From assembly GCA_016704275.1 (NCBI GenBank), contig JADJAK010000006.1, positions 264,061 to 328,060 of the forward strand: a DNA stretch of 64,000 nt, written 5' to 3'. Positions within the stretch are counted from its first letter, which is position 1; every line of letters begins with the position of its first letter. This DNA is from Gemmatimonadota bacterium. GTDB taxonomy: Bacteria; Gemmatimonadota; Gemmatimonadetes; Gemmatimonadales; GWC2-71-9. Of this stretch, positions 18,484 to 27,936 are shown in pieces. A program made the position numbers and the translations under genes. The notes below the pieces were generated by a model. That model was not told where the DNA came from. It searched no databases and worked only from the letters and a program-made list of their open reading frames with translations.

Positions 18484-19661
18484 GCGGCCGCCTCGCGCAG
18501 GGCCGCCAGCGCCGCGCGTGCACTCGAGTCCCAGGTGAGCGAGAGCGCCCGCTCGCGCGCGCGGCGACCCATGGCCGTGCGCGCTGCTTCATCGGTCATC
18601 ATCTGCTCGAGGGCGTGGGCCAACGCGCTCTCGTCACCCGGCGCCACGAAGATCCCGCCGCCCTCGAGCAATTGTGGCAGCGGGCTGGCGGTCGTCGCGA
18701 TCACCGGCGTCCCCGTCGCCGCGCCCTCAACCGGCGGGAGGCCGAAGCCTTCGGACGCCGACGGCAGCACGACGGCGAGCGCGCCGGCCAGCAGGTCACG
18801 CACCGCGTCGTCCGGCAGGAAGCCGGTCCAATGCACGAGGGCCTCGGTGCCGCACGCCTCGACGGCCGCGACGATCGCGGCTTGATCACCATGGAAGGCA
18901 TCCCCCGACCGCGCTCCGATCAGCAGCAGGTGCACCGGCTCGCCGTGCAGTCGCGCCGTCTTCGCGTGCGCCCGCACCAGGATGTCCACGTGCTTGTGGG
19001 GAGAGAAGCCCCCGACGTACGCGAACCAGCGCGCGCCAGCCGGCAGTCCCACCGACGCGGCCGCGCGATGGATCGCGTCCGTCGGAGGCGTGGTTCGGTA
19101 GAGCTCGGCCGGCGCCAAGGGGGCGACTCGGATCCGTTCCGCCCGCAACCGGTGCACCTCGGCGATCTCCCGCGCCGCGTAGTCCGAGATCGTCAGCACC
19201 AGGCGCGCTTGTCGAAGCGCGAGGCTCACCTTCGCACGCCAAAAGAGCCGAGCTCGTCGCGATGGCAGTGTCAGCTCGGGGAAGCGCTCGGCGATCGCGT
19301 CCATGACCGTCACGACGGCCGGCAACCGGAGCGGCAGCGGGAAGTAGGTGTATACCGTCGGCGAGAAGAAGACATCCGGACGGTGACGGCCGACCGCGCG
19401 AGTGAATCGCCACATGTCGGCGGGCGACCGTGCCGAGTCGGCACTCGCGGCGGTCGTCGGCGAGACATGCTGCGGGACCACGATCGTCCGGATATTTGGG
19501 GCATCGAGGGTGAACACCGCCTGGGCGCGTTCGTCGAGGAAACAGACGAATTCGTCCTCCGGGGCGATGCGGACCATCGCCGTCACCAATTCGCGCGTGA
19601 AACGACCGTAGCCCCGGGCGTTGGCCCAGCAGGTCGCGTCGATCCCGATGCGGAGGCTCAC
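18480..19661 (-). CDS. Glycosyltransferase family 4 (mannosyltransferase-like)
   Basis: A 393-residue GT-B enzyme. LRIGIDATCWANARGYGRFTREL is the classic start of the WbaZ-like mannosyltransferase branch (quoted here only as a landmark from residue 2 on). FAYVGGFSPHKH and VVLPSASEGFGLPPVEGAA are the donor-site blocks with the E-x7-E glutamates. The GTG at 19661 is the start that places this N-terminal strand correctly; the frame stays open for about 800 bp upstream, but that part has no protein-like features. It is first in a three-gene minus-strand glycan unit. Confidence 0.87.
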   Translation of the reverse strand: MSLRIGIDATCWANARGYGRFTRELVTAMVRIAPEDEFVCFLDERAQAVFTLDAPNIRTIVVPQHVSPTTAASADSARSPADMWRFTRAVGRHRPDVFFSPTVYTYFPLPLRLPAVVTVMDAIAERFPELTLPSRRARLFWRAKVSLALRQARLVLTISDYAAREIAEVHRLRAERIRVAPLAPAELYRTTPPTDAIHRAAASVGLPAGARWFAYVGGFSPHKHVDILVRAHAKTARLHGEPVHLLLIGARSGDAFHGDQAAIVAAVEACGTEALVHWTGFLPDDAVRDLLAGALAVVLPSASEGFGLPPVEGAATGTPVIATTASPLPQLLEGGGIFVAPGDESALAHALEQMMTDEAARTAMGRRARERALSLTWDSSARAALAALREAAA

Positions 19662-19990
19662 GTGGCCACGCGGGGCACGCCGGCGCTCGCCGGTGGGCGT
19701 GACCTTTGGTGTGGCATCTGTGCAACAGTCATGGGGCTCCTGAGGGGGCGACGCAACAGGGTCATCAGGCGGGGCCGCCTGCCGGTGGTGCACAAGAGCA
19801 TCTTCCATGCCTGCCCCGGCCGGGAATTGGCGTCCATGTTGCGCCGCGGAGGTGCCTCCCCGCACATTCCGCCTTCCCAAGGCGACATCGCCAACCTCGC
19901 AGGTCGGCCCCGGCGACGCCATTCCGGGGGTGCCCTCCTTCCCACTCCTCGTCGCGGGCCCCCCGCTGGAGCAGCTTGGTGACCCTGCTG
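19662..19990. other. Divergent intergenic region, no gene seen
   Basis: About 330 bp separate the minus-strand GT4 from the plus-strand FkbM-type gene. Both frames are open here because of the high GC content, but the translations are arginine/proline/glycine-rich without a recognisable domain. It must hold two divergent promoters; I cannot pick out convincing -35/-10 boxes. Confidence 0.5.
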
Positions 19991-20788
19991 ATGCAACGTC
20001 TCGAGCGTCTTCGGGAATTTGGCTTCCTCGCTCGGCATCATGCCGATGGGGTGTCAGGGGTCGCGGCATTGCTGTCGTGTTACGCGAAGACCTTTGGTGA
20101 CCCGATGAGCACCGAGGAGGTCGCCCTCCCGCTCCGCGCAGGGGGAGTTCGCCGAGAACTCGCCATCCGGGCGTGCGACATCTACACGGTCGCCGAAATC
20201 TTCCACGAACGCCAATACGAGCTGGCACGGCCGCTGGGCCCGGCCCCCGTGATCGTCGACGCGGGGGCGAACGTGGGCGTGGCCTCGTCCTGGTTTCTGA
20301 TGGCCCACCCCGATGCGACCCTGCTTGCGATCGAGCCGGTCTCGAGCAACTTCCTTTGGTTGGCGAAGAACCTCGGGGCGAATCCACGGGCCACCGCCGT
20401 GCAGGCCGCCCTGGGCGCGGAGGAGGGCACCGTGATGATGGCGCTTTCCCGGCACGGCGCCGAACATGCGGTGGCAACGGCCCCCGGCGATGGCGGCAGC
20501 GAGCCGGTGCAGAGTCGGCGGCTCGACCGTTTGCTCGACGAGCACGGGATTGCCCAGGTGGACCTCCTCAAGCTCGATGTCGAGGGCAGTGAGCTCGCCG
20601 CGTTGGCGGGGCTCGGGGACCGACTGGGGCAGGTCCGCGCGATCGTCGCCGAGGTGCATGAACGGCAGATCGATGTCGACGCGTTCTATGCGCTGCTGGC
20701 GCGGCATCATTTTTCCGTGGTTCGCCGCAGGTACTACCGTGAGGGGCAGGAGAGTGGCGTACACACCGTCGAGGCCTGGCGAGACTGA
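19991..20788 (+). CDS. FkbM-family methyltransferase
   Basis: A 265-residue protein. VIVDAGANVGVASSWFL is the SAM-binding motif I, ATLLAIEPVSSNF the following acidic strand, and LLKLDVEGSELAALAGL the hallmark FkbM block (K-x-DxEGxE). YTVAEIFHERQYEL upstream also fits the family. FkbM enzymes O-methylate small molecules or sugars. ATG at 19991 is chosen; a GTG at 19979 is possible. Its position next to glycosyltransferases suggests glycan methylation. Confidence 0.85.
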   Translation: MQRLERLREFGFLARHHADGVSGVAALLSCYAKTFGDPMSTEEVALPLRAGGVRRELAIRACDIYTVAEIFHERQYELARPLGPAPVIVDAGANVGVASSWFLMAHPDATLLAIEPVSSNFLWLAKNLGANPRATAVQAALGAEEGTVMMALSRHGAEHAVATAPGDGGSEPVQSRRLDRLLDEHGIAQVDLLKLDVEGSELAALAGLGDRLGQVRAIVAEVHERQIDVDAFYALLARHHFSVVRRRYYREGQESGVHTVEAWRD

Positions 20789-20826
20789 CGCGCGCCCCCG
20801 GAATCACTTCAACGAGGACATCGCCA

Positions 20827-21462
20827 ATGATTGAACGCCGCCGAATGCTGGGAATGGCCGTCGCCGGAATCGCCGGGGTCAGCATCCCTGGGACGCTGCA
20901 GGCCGCAGGCGCCGAATCGATCGAGATTGGCGAGTGGCTCGAGAGCATCTCGAAGAAGAAGGTCCGTGCCTTCCTCGATATCCGCAGCTTCATGCCGGAT
21001 GGCACGCCGTTCCGGAAGGCGTCCAATCTGCAGCGCGCGCTGATCGATGCGCACGGGGCGAAGCCTGAGGAGGTCGGCATTGCCTTCGGGGCCGGCTCCG
21101 CGTCGATCGCGCACGTGCTGGGTCCCAAGGTGTGGGCGGAGTATGGCGTGGGCCGCAAGGTCGCCGGCGCGGCCAAGACGCCCGAGGAGGCCGCGTCGCT
21201 GCGCACCGATCCCGCCAAGTGGTCGGCCATCGGAGGCGAAGGCGTCGCCGCGATGCGCGCCTCAGGCATCCGCGTCCTCGCCTGCCGCAACACCATGGGA
21301 CACTGGGCCCAGGATTTCGCCAAGGAGACGGGCGAGAACGTCGAGGTCGTGAATGCCAAGCTCATCGCCGGGCTTCATCCGGGTGTTGAACCGGTGCCGG
21401 CGATGATCGCGGCCGCCGTGCTCGCCCAGGGCCGTCACCTCTCGTACGTCGCGATCGGATAA
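20827..21462 (+). CDS. DsrE-family-like protein with N-terminal export signal
   Basis: A 211-residue protein. The N-terminus RRRMLGMAVAGIAGVSIPG looks like a Tat or Sec signal, so the protein is probably exported. The mature part resembles the DsrE/DsrF fold: LQRALIDAHGAKPEEVGIAFG, GIRVLACRNTMG with the conserved-position cysteine, and a closing VAAAVLAQGRHLSYVAIG. DsrE proteins often carry sulfur on that cysteine; an exported version could act in redox or sulfur chemistry. It precedes the two PQQ-type propeller genes on the same strand. Confidence 0.65.
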   Translation: MIERRRMLGMAVAGIAGVSIPGTLQAAGAESIEIGEWLESISKKKVRAFLDIRSFMPDGTPFRKASNLQRALIDAHGAKPEEVGIAFGAGSASIAHVLGPKVWAEYGVGRKVAGAAKTPEEAASLRTDPAKWSAIGGEGVAAMRASGIRVLACRNTMGHWAQDFAKETGENVEVVNAKLIAGLHPGVEPVPAMIAAAVLAQGRHLSYVAIG

Positions 21463-21564
21463 TGACACCGAGGGGGACATGGATCCGGCGGGGAGCAGCG
21501 GTGTGGCTCCTCGCCTTGCCGCGCGGTCGGCCGGCTTTCCCTGTGCTCGCCTCGGAGCGTGTCG

Positions 21565-23529
21565 ATGCCGTTTGAATCGCGCGCATCCGGCACCCCCGCC
21601 CTTCGGTTGCTCGACGCGGCTGTGCTGGGCGCGGCCATCCTCTCGGTGGCCTTCCTCATTTGGCGGACGCCAGCGCCCGATGGTCCCGATCTTATTCCGA
21701 GTACGTGGTTCGTGGATGCGGTATTCGCCGGCATTGGCATGGCGCTCTTCTTTGTCTGTTGGCGATTGCGGCGCTCATCGAGTCTACCGGCGCGTCTGAT
21801 TCCCGCCCTCCTCACGATGGTGCTCGCTGGCATGGCGATGGCGCGACTTCGTCTCCTGAACTACGAACGGGATGCCGCGTCGCCGCTCACGCTCGCGGGG
21901 GCCACCAGCGCCTCTGCCGGCGGAACACCATTGAGCCCTGGTGAGGCAGCCGAATGGGCAGTTCGCGTCGCGCTCCATGCCGCCCCTCATGAACGGATAA
22001 CGGACGACACGATTGAGATCCCGGCCAACTGGCCTCTCCCGGCCACGGCAACGCTTGGAGTACGCGACCGTGCGGAACGAGGCCGCGAAATCTGGGCTCG
22101 AGTGGCTGGGGCTCAGGGCACGGTGACCTGTCACGTCAGCGTCGCGCCCGAGGGCGAGTTCACCGCGGACCTTCAGTTCACGCCGAGTTGCGACACCACC
22201 ACGGCGCTTCCGGCAGGCGTGGTGCTTGGGCCCCCTGTCCGGGGTGCGGGCAGAACGTCCCTACCCTCGCCACCGTCCGGGGCCGCGCCCTGGGTTCAGC
22301 ATCGCGGCAATGCGAGTCGAGCGGCTGCCGCGCCGGGAGGGCCTTCGACACCGACTGCTTGGCATGCCACGACCCATACACCGGTTCGAGCCGACGTCAG
22401 CGTCGTGGGTGAGTTGGTGCTGGTGGGAGGACACGGGAGTGGATTGCTGGTCGCGCTCGACCGCTCCAATGGTGTGCGTCGGTGGTCGGCACAGCTTCCG
22501 AACTGGATCCATCAGGCACCGGTCAGTGATGGGCAGGTTGTTGCCGTTGGGTTCGGCGACAACGACCGCTCCTTTGGCGGACATGCCCCATCCGGCGTGG
22601 CGGCCTACGATCTGGTCTCAGGACGCCGGCTCTGGACAGAATTCGAGAACGGCTCGGTGATGACCTCCCCGGCGATCCACGATTCGATCGTCGCGTACGT
22701 CACCTCCAATGGCGTGCTTCGAGTTCGTCTCCTCGTGACGGGACAGCTGCTCGGAACGACGCAGCTCCCTGGCGGGGTCATCATGGGGCCCCCGGTACTG
22801 ACTGGTGACACGCTCGTTGTCACGCTTGACCCCAACAATACCTGCGGTGTGGACCTCTCACCGTTGCGAGTGCTCTGGTGTCTGAGACAAAACGGACTGC
22901 GGATGGTTGGCCATGCCAGCGCCGCGATCAAGGATGGGGTTATCGTGGCCAGTGGGGTGGCGACTGCGGGCACGCCAGGGCTCTCAAGCTATGTGGCGTT
23001 GCCGTTGCGTCTTCAGGCCGAGATGCTCAAGGCCCTGCTCTTCCCGGAGTACCTTGACTATCGGGTCGCCCATTTCCCTGGGCAGGTCTTCAGCGGAATC
23101 AACCTCGCGACTGGTAAAGTGCGCTGGACAAGCCCGTTCTTCGAGCGTCGTCGGTCGGTGGACGGCCACACGTCCGGCACGGCGGCCCTTCAGGGCGGGA
23201 TCGGGGTGATCGTGCTGCCCGTGGCCGACACCGTCGTCGCCTTCGAGCCGACAACTGGCACCATCCGGTGGACCAGTGGTGCAAATCAGGCCCGGGGTGC
23301 CCCGCTGATCCTCGGGAACCAGGTGATCATCTCGGGGCGGAATGGCGTCATCGAGGTGCGACAGCTGGAGAGCGGGGTGTTGCAGTGTACCCTGCGCCGC
23401 GAAAGGGGCTATGATCGCGCGGGGCCGATCCTCACGGAAGGCATGCTGGTCTTCGCCAATCTCGACGGTGAAATCGAGGCGATCCCGACCGCCGACCTGC
23501 TCACCTGCCACGTCGGAGATGGTACATGA
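21565..23529 (+). CDS. Membrane-anchored PQQ-type beta-propeller protein (copy 1)
   Basis: A 654-residue protein. Three membrane helices come first (VLGAAILSVAFLIW, FAGIGMALFFVCWRL, LTMVLAGMAMARL), then a linker with AAEWAVRVALH, then a propeller of PQQ-like blades: LVALDRSNGVRRWSAQL, VAAYDLVSGRRLWTEF, INLATGKVRWTSPF and VAFEPTTGTIRWTSG. The A-x-D-x-x-TG-x-x-x-W signature is clear, but I see no calcium/catalytic aspartate arrangement that would prove an alcohol dehydrogenase, so it may be a binding scaffold. GTG at 21559 is an alternative start. Its stop overlaps the next gene (ATGA). Confidence 0.8.
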   Translation: MPFESRASGTPALRLLDAAVLGAAILSVAFLIWRTPAPDGPDLIPSTWFVDAVFAGIGMALFFVCWRLRRSSSLPARLIPALLTMVLAGMAMARLRLLNYERDAASPLTLAGATSASAGGTPLSPGEAAEWAVRVALHAAPHERITDDTIEIPANWPLPATATLGVRDRAERGREIWARVAGAQGTVTCHVSVAPEGEFTADLQFTPSCDTTTALPAGVVLGPPVRGAGRTSLPSPPSGAAPWVQHRGNASRAAAAPGGPSTPTAWHATTHTPVRADVSVVGELVLVGGHGSGLLVALDRSNGVRRWSAQLPNWIHQAPVSDGQVVAVGFGDNDRSFGGHAPSGVAAYDLVSGRRLWTEFENGSVMTSPAIHDSIVAYVTSNGVLRVRLLVTGQLLGTTQLPGGVIMGPPVLTGDTLVVTLDPNNTCGVDLSPLRVLWCLRQNGLRMVGHASAAIKDGVIVASGVATAGTPGLSSYVALPLRLQAEMLKALLFPEYLDYRVAHFPGQVFSGINLATGKVRWTSPFFERRRSVDGHTSGTAALQGGIGVIVLPVADTVVAFEPTTGTIRWTSGANQARGAPLILGNQVIISGRNGVIEVRQLESGVLQCTLRRERGYDRAGPILTEGMLVFANLDGEIEAIPTADLLTCHVGDGT

Positions 23530-25529
23530 GTTCCTCGAATTGGCCCAAGCGCGCCGCCCACGCCCCGCGAGGCGTCGTGCGTTTCGTCGATGCGGCCGTG
23601 ATCGCCGTGATCGTGCTGTCGGTGGCCTTCCTCGCCTGGCGCGTTCGGAACCACTTCAGTCCCGACTTGATCCCGACCCACCGACGCGCCGATGCGGTGT
23701 TCGGCGTCATTGGCGCGGCGTTCATCGCCCTGCTCGTGCCCTGGGGGCGCAACCCGCGGAAGTTCGCTCGCGGCGTGGCCTATCTCGGTGCCCTGCTGCT
23801 TGTCGGCATGGTGGTCTCCCGCCTCGCGCTGCTGCGCATGGAGCGGTCCTTCCCGCACCCACTCGCGGCGGCTGCCCATACGATGGGTGATGGATCGGGC
23901 GAGATGATCGAACCGGCACTCGACCACAAACCGACCGATGCGGCGGAGTGGGCGGTGCGGGTCGCCCTCCACGTCGGTATCGACTCCGCTGGCGCGCTGC
24001 TCCCGATTCCCGATGGGTGGGCGCTGCCTCCGGGCGTTTCCCTTGGCGTGGAGCCACGCGCGAAGGGCGGCTGGGAGATCTGGGCGCAGTACGCGGCGGC
24101 GTCGGCCATCGCCACGTGTCACGCACGGGTCGACGTCGATGGCGACGACGTCACCGGGGCCGAGCTCACGCCGCGGTGTGCGAGCAATGCCACGCTCCCG
24201 ACGGGCGTGGTGCTGGCGCCGCCGCCGCGCGGCGCGGCGGCCGATCCGATCGTCACGCCGGGCCCCGCCGGCGCATCGTGGCTGCAGCATCGCGGCAATG
24301 CGAGGCGGGAAGCCGTCCTGGCGTCGCAAGACAGCGCCGGCCCCGGATGGCGCGCGAGCACGCACACGGCGGTGCGGACGGGTGCCAGTGCGTCGGGTGA
24401 TCTGGTGCTGATCGGTGGACATGGCACCGGGTTGTTGGCTGCCCTCGACCGCCGGACCGGCGCCCGGCGCTGGTCGGCCCGAGCGCCGAACTGGATTCAC
24501 CAGGACCCGGTGAGTGACGGCCGGATTGTCGTGGTCGGCTTCGGCGATAGCGATCGCTCATTTCTGGCCCGCGCGCCATCGGGAGTCGCAGCCTTCGACC
24601 TCGTCACCGGCCGGCGCCTCTGGACCGAGTTCGAGGAGCGCTCGGTGATGACCTCTCCGACGATTCTCGATTCCGTGGTCGTCTATGTCTCTGCTGATGG
24701 GACGCTGCGCAAGCGGCTGCTGGCCACGGGGAAGCTCCTCGGCACCATGACGCTCCCCGGGGCGGTCATCATGGGCCCGCCGGTGCGCACCGGGGACACC
24801 CTCGTCGTCACGCTCGAGCACTACCACACCTGCGCGGTGGCGGTGTCGACCCTGCAGACGCTCTGGTGTCGCGAGCTGCGTGACCTGCGCATGCTCGGTC
24901 ATGGGAGCGCCGCCATCGATGACGGCGTGGTGGTCGTCAGCGGCGTGGCGACGGCGCTGACGCCTGGCCTGGGCGAATTCCTGCGGCTGCCGGTCGGGTT
25001 GCAGGCCAATCTGCTGGGCAAGCTCCTGTTCCCGAGTTACCGCGATGAGGGCGCCGGCGCCGGACAGATTCTCTTTGCCCTCGACCTCGCGACCGGAGCG
25101 GTCATGTGGCGGAGCTCCTTGTTTCCCGAGCGCCGCACGGTGGAGGGCCACAGTGCCGGCACCGCCGCAATCCAGGACGGACTCGGCGTCGTCATCCTGC
25201 CGATCGCCGACACCGTCCTCGCCTTTGCCCCGAAGACCGGGGCAATTGTCTGGGGCGGGCAGGCGCACGCATCCCGTGGCCCGCCACTCATCCTCGGCGA
25301 TCAGGTCATCATTGCGGGGCGTGATGGGGTCATCGAGCTGCGGCAACTCAAGGATGGGGTGCTGCGCTGCACCCTCCGCCGGGACGTGGGATCCGATCGC
25401 GCGGGACCGATTGCCGTCGGGGGATTGGTGATCTTCGCGAATCTCGACGGCGAGGTCGAAGCGATTCCGGCATCGGCGCTGCTTGGGTGCACGGCGACTG
25501 GCGCGAGCCGACCGGCACCCACACCGTAG
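23526..25529 (+). CDS. Membrane-anchored PQQ-type beta-propeller protein (copy 2)
   Basis: A 667-residue tandem paralogue of the preceding gene, alike along its full length: the same membrane helices (VIAVIVLSVAFLAWRV, FGVIGAAFIALLVPWG), the same AAEWAVRVALH linker, the WLQHRGNARR block, and the same blades (LLAALDRRTGARRWSAR, VAAFDLVTGRRLWTEF, LDLATGAVMWRSS). Paired cysteines occur at equivalent places in both copies (CAVAVSTLQTLWCRE here). It starts inside the stop of copy 1, so the two are co-translated and may form a heteromer. The stop lies in a small palindrome, GTAGCGCTAC, that also contains the stop of the convergent cytochrome gene. Confidence 0.8.
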   Translation: MSSSNWPKRAAHAPRGVVRFVDAAVIAVIVLSVAFLAWRVRNHFSPDLIPTHRRADAVFGVIGAAFIALLVPWGRNPRKFARGVAYLGALLLVGMVVSRLALLRMERSFPHPLAAAAHTMGDGSGEMIEPALDHKPTDAAEWAVRVALHVGIDSAGALLPIPDGWALPPGVSLGVEPRAKGGWEIWAQYAAASAIATCHARVDVDGDDVTGAELTPRCASNATLPTGVVLAPPPRGAAADPIVTPGPAGASWLQHRGNARREAVLASQDSAGPGWRASTHTAVRTGASASGDLVLIGGHGTGLLAALDRRTGARRWSARAPNWIHQDPVSDGRIVVVGFGDSDRSFLARAPSGVAAFDLVTGRRLWTEFEERSVMTSPTILDSVVVYVSADGTLRKRLLATGKLLGTMTLPGAVIMGPPVRTGDTLVVTLEHYHTCAVAVSTLQTLWCRELRDLRMLGHGSAAIDDGVVVVSGVATALTPGLGEFLRLPVGLQANLLGKLLFPSYRDEGAGAGQILFALDLATGAVMWRSSLFPERRTVEGHSAGTAAIQDGLGVVILPIADTVLAFAPKTGAIVWGGQAHASRGPPLILGDQVIIAGRDGVIELRQLKDGVLRCTLRRDVGSDRAGPIAVGGLVIFANLDGEVEAIPASALLGCTATGASRPAPTP

Positions 25530-25531
25530 CG

Positions 25532-26461
25532 CTACCGCGGTCGAACGGACGGCGGCGGCGGCACCATGGCACGTTCGGGCGTGGCGCGCGGCAACAGCGG
25601 TGGTGACATCGACGCCGTTCGGCCGGCCGTCGCATACGGCACATCATCCGGCGCGCCACCCGACGGCCAGTCGGCGTCCTTCCCCGGCATGTCCGGCCTC
25701 GGCTGCGCGTCGATGTAGGCGGCCACGTCCCACGCCTGCTGATCGGTCAGCGTGCCTGGTGCGCCGAAGGGCATGTTGTGCCGGATGAACGACGCAGCGC
25801 GCTCGACGCGTGCCATCGAGGCACCGATGCTGTAGGACCTCGGACCCCAGAGTGCCGGCGCGCGCGGCATCGCACCACCGATCCCGGCCCCGTCGGCGCC
25901 GTGACACGATGCGCACACGGTGGTGTACACGGTCTTCCCGGCGGTCGGGTCGGGCTGCAGGACCGGAATGCCCGCGATCGCAGGGGCGGGCGCCGGTGCG
26001 CCGCTCGGCGCGCCATGCGAGAGGAATGCGAGGTACGCGATGATGTCCTGCATCTCGCGGCTGTCGGACGGAAGTCGGTTGCCGCTGAGGCTGCGGGTGA
26101 AGCAGTAATTGACGCGATCCTCGAGCGAGACGACCGCGCCGGCCCGGGAGAGGTAGGCCGGGAAGCGACCATGCACGCCGATGAGCGGGGCCGCGTTGGC
26201 TCGACGACCGCCGTCGAGGTGACAGCTGGTGCAATTGAGTGAGCTGGTGGCGTAGGACGGCAGCGAGTCGCGGGTGTCGATCAGCAGGGCGCGACCGCGA
26301 CGGATGGACATGCCGAGGGGGCCCTCGGGGATCGCGGAGTCCGACGGTGGAGCCCAGGCGGCCGTCGCGACCGCGACCGGCTCTGGCGCCCGCTGCCCGC
26401 ATGCCACCAGGCCGAAGGCGGCCCCCACGATCGCACTCATGCGCCAACGCGTCATCGTCAC
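25532..26461 (-). CDS. Diheme cytochrome c lipoprotein
   Basis: A 309-residue protein with a lipoprotein signal (FGLVACGQ) and two c-type haem motifs: CTSCHLDGG near residue 77 and CASCHGADG near residue 180. MPFGAPGTLTDQQAWDVAAYI carries the likely methionine ligand of the second domain. The first domain resembles thiosulfate-dehydrogenase-type TsdA cytochromes (GRALLIDTRDSLP, NCTSCHLDGG); the second is a small class I domain. It should move electrons at the outer face of the inner membrane. It converges on the propeller pair and might accept electrons from them, which is only inference. Confidence 0.87.
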   Translation of the reverse strand: MTMTRWRMSAIVGAAFGLVACGQRAPEPVAVATAAWAPPSDSAIPEGPLGMSIRRGRALLIDTRDSLPSYATSSLNCTSCHLDGGRRANAAPLIGVHGRFPAYLSRAGAVVSLEDRVNYCFTRSLSGNRLPSDSREMQDIIAYLAFLSHGAPSGAPAPAPAIAGIPVLQPDPTAGKTVYTTVCASCHGADGAGIGGAMPRAPALWGPRSYSIGASMARVERAASFIRHNMPFGAPGTLTDQQAWDVAAYIDAQPRPDMPGKDADWPSGGAPDDVPYATAGRTASMSPPLLPRATPERAMVPPPPSVRPR

Positions 26462-26614
26462 CCTCCGTCACGGACCGGCACATGCCGGTGAATGGGAACA
26501 GTCGCCGGCAGGCACACCCACCGGTCCGATCCACCGATGCAGGAATTGCGCCGATCCTGAGGCCCGATCCTCAGAATCGACGGGCGCCTCCCGGTCGGTA
26601 CCCCACTGGTGCCC

Positions 26615-27019
26615 TCATCCTTCCTTGTTCTTGTCGTCCCAGGCCATCGGCTCCCAGAGCTCGACCTTGTTGCCGTCAGGGTCCATGATCCACGCGAACT
26701 TGCCGTTCTCATGGGACTCGGGGCCCTTGAGGACATCGACGCCACCGGCTTTGAGCTGCGCCAGCATCTCGTCCATGTTGTCGATGCGATAGTTGATCAT
26801 GAAGGCCGACGTGCTGGGGCTGAACCACTTCGTCTCCTTGGCCGCCGCGTTCCAGACCGTCAGTCCGCCATCACTCGCCTTGTCGTCCGGCCAACTGAGG
26901 ATGGCGCCCCCCCAATCTTCCAGCGAGAGGCCGAGGTGCTGCTTGTACCACGCGCCGAGCGCGGCGTGGTCGCCGGTGCTCTTGAAGAAGACGCCGCCAA
27001 TGCCGGTGATCCGTGCCAT
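26615..27019 (-). CDS. VOC-family protein (glyoxalase/bleomycin-resistance fold)
   Basis: A 134-residue protein made of two beta-alpha-beta-beta-beta modules: GIGGVFFKSTGDHAALGAWYKQHLG opens the first and INYRIDNMDEMLAQLKAGG the second, closing with FAWIMDPDGNKVELWEP, the highly typical VOC ending with the metal-ligand glutamate. The family covers glyoxalases, dioxygenases and resistance proteins; substrate unknown. It stands alone with a start at 27019 and is probably cytoplasmic. Confidence 0.85.
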   Translation of the reverse strand: MARITGIGGVFFKSTGDHAALGAWYKQHLGLSLEDWGGAILSWPDDKASDGGLTVWNAAAKETKWFSPSTSAFMINYRIDNMDEMLAQLKAGGVDVLKGPESHENGKFAWIMDPDGNKVELWEPMAWDDKNKEG

Positions 27020-27173
27020 CGTTCCCCCTGATTGTGTCGAGGCCGCCTGCGCGTGGTGACGCGGCCAGAGAACATACCTCAGATCCTTCGTCAGGAGCCA
27101 CCACTGGCCAGCACCGCGGGTTCACGGTACACTCGTCGGAACCCGCCACTCCAACTTCAATCCCGACCCGCCC

Positions 27174-27929
27174 ATGCTGATCGCGCTCCTGCTGCCCGTC
27201 CTCCTGCAAACCAAGGTTGCCGCCTCGAAGCCCGCGTGGACCGGAGACTTCACCCTCACCGTGCGGGGTGGTGGCACGATCGAGGAACGCCTCCCCGCGG
27301 GTGGGAAGATGCAGGTCACCTGGAAGGTCGACCGGGTTGCCCGCGGACGGATCGTTCTCGACCGCATGTTCAAGGGTGGCGGGATTGCCGGAACTCCGAA
27401 TACGCGCGACACCCTGCGCTACGAGACGTGGATCGCCGACAGTCGGCAACCGATCGAGATGGTGGTGAACGACAGCGCGACCTATTTCGGTCCGATCGCG
27501 TCGCCCCGGAACATCACGCTCGATGTCGCGCGGTACCATTGCCCGGCTCGGGACGAGCCGGACCCCAAGGCGCAGGTGCGCTCGTCCATCCTGCAGTTCG
27601 ATGTCGATCAGGGGAGCTACGCCTTCGAATCGCCACGCATCTTCAGCCGGTGCGACGTGAGCTACCTGCGCACGCCGAAGCAGGGCCCGCCGGAGTGGAT
27701 GGCCAAGGCGCCGTTCGACCTGGAATCACGCCCGGTCGACCTCGAATTCGAGATGATCCACAAGATGAACCCGCTCGACGAGTGGCGCGTGATGAAGGGG
27801 ACTTTCACGAAGGGCGCGACCGCGGTCGTCCTGACTCGCAGCTTCACCTTCGAGTGGATGCATCCGATCGCGGGGCGGAAGGCGCCGGTGACCGCGGAAT
27901 GGCAACTGGTGCTGCGCCGCACCCCCTGA
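27174..27929 (+). CDS. Putative secreted protein, unknown function
   Basis: A 251-residue protein with a short hydrophobic start (LIALLLPVLLQT) that can act as a signal peptide. The rest is predicted beta-rich (GDFTLTVRGGGTIEE, MQVTWKVDRVARGRIVLD). It contains two cysteines that could pair (RYHCPARDE and SRCDVSYL). I do not recognise a family. It lies between the divergent VOC gene and the convergent DUF1801-type gene and appears monocistronic. Confidence 0.65.
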   Translation: MLIALLLPVLLQTKVAASKPAWTGDFTLTVRGGGTIEERLPAGGKMQVTWKVDRVARGRIVLDRMFKGGGIAGTPNTRDTLRYETWIADSRQPIEMVVNDSATYFGPIASPRNITLDVARYHCPARDEPDPKAQVRSSILQFDVDQGSYAFESPRIFSRCDVSYLRTPKQGPPEWMAKAPFDLESRPVDLEFEMIHKMNPLDEWRVMKGTFTKGATAVVLTRSFTFEWMHPIAGRKAPVTAEWQLVLRRTP

Positions 27930-27936
27930 GGCGCCG

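Noticed and set aside
18480..20477. A 665-residue start for the GT4 gene at 20477
   Set aside because: Only residues downstream of the GTG at 19661 look like a GT4; the upstream part overlaps the FkbM gene on the other strand and is proline/arginine-rich.
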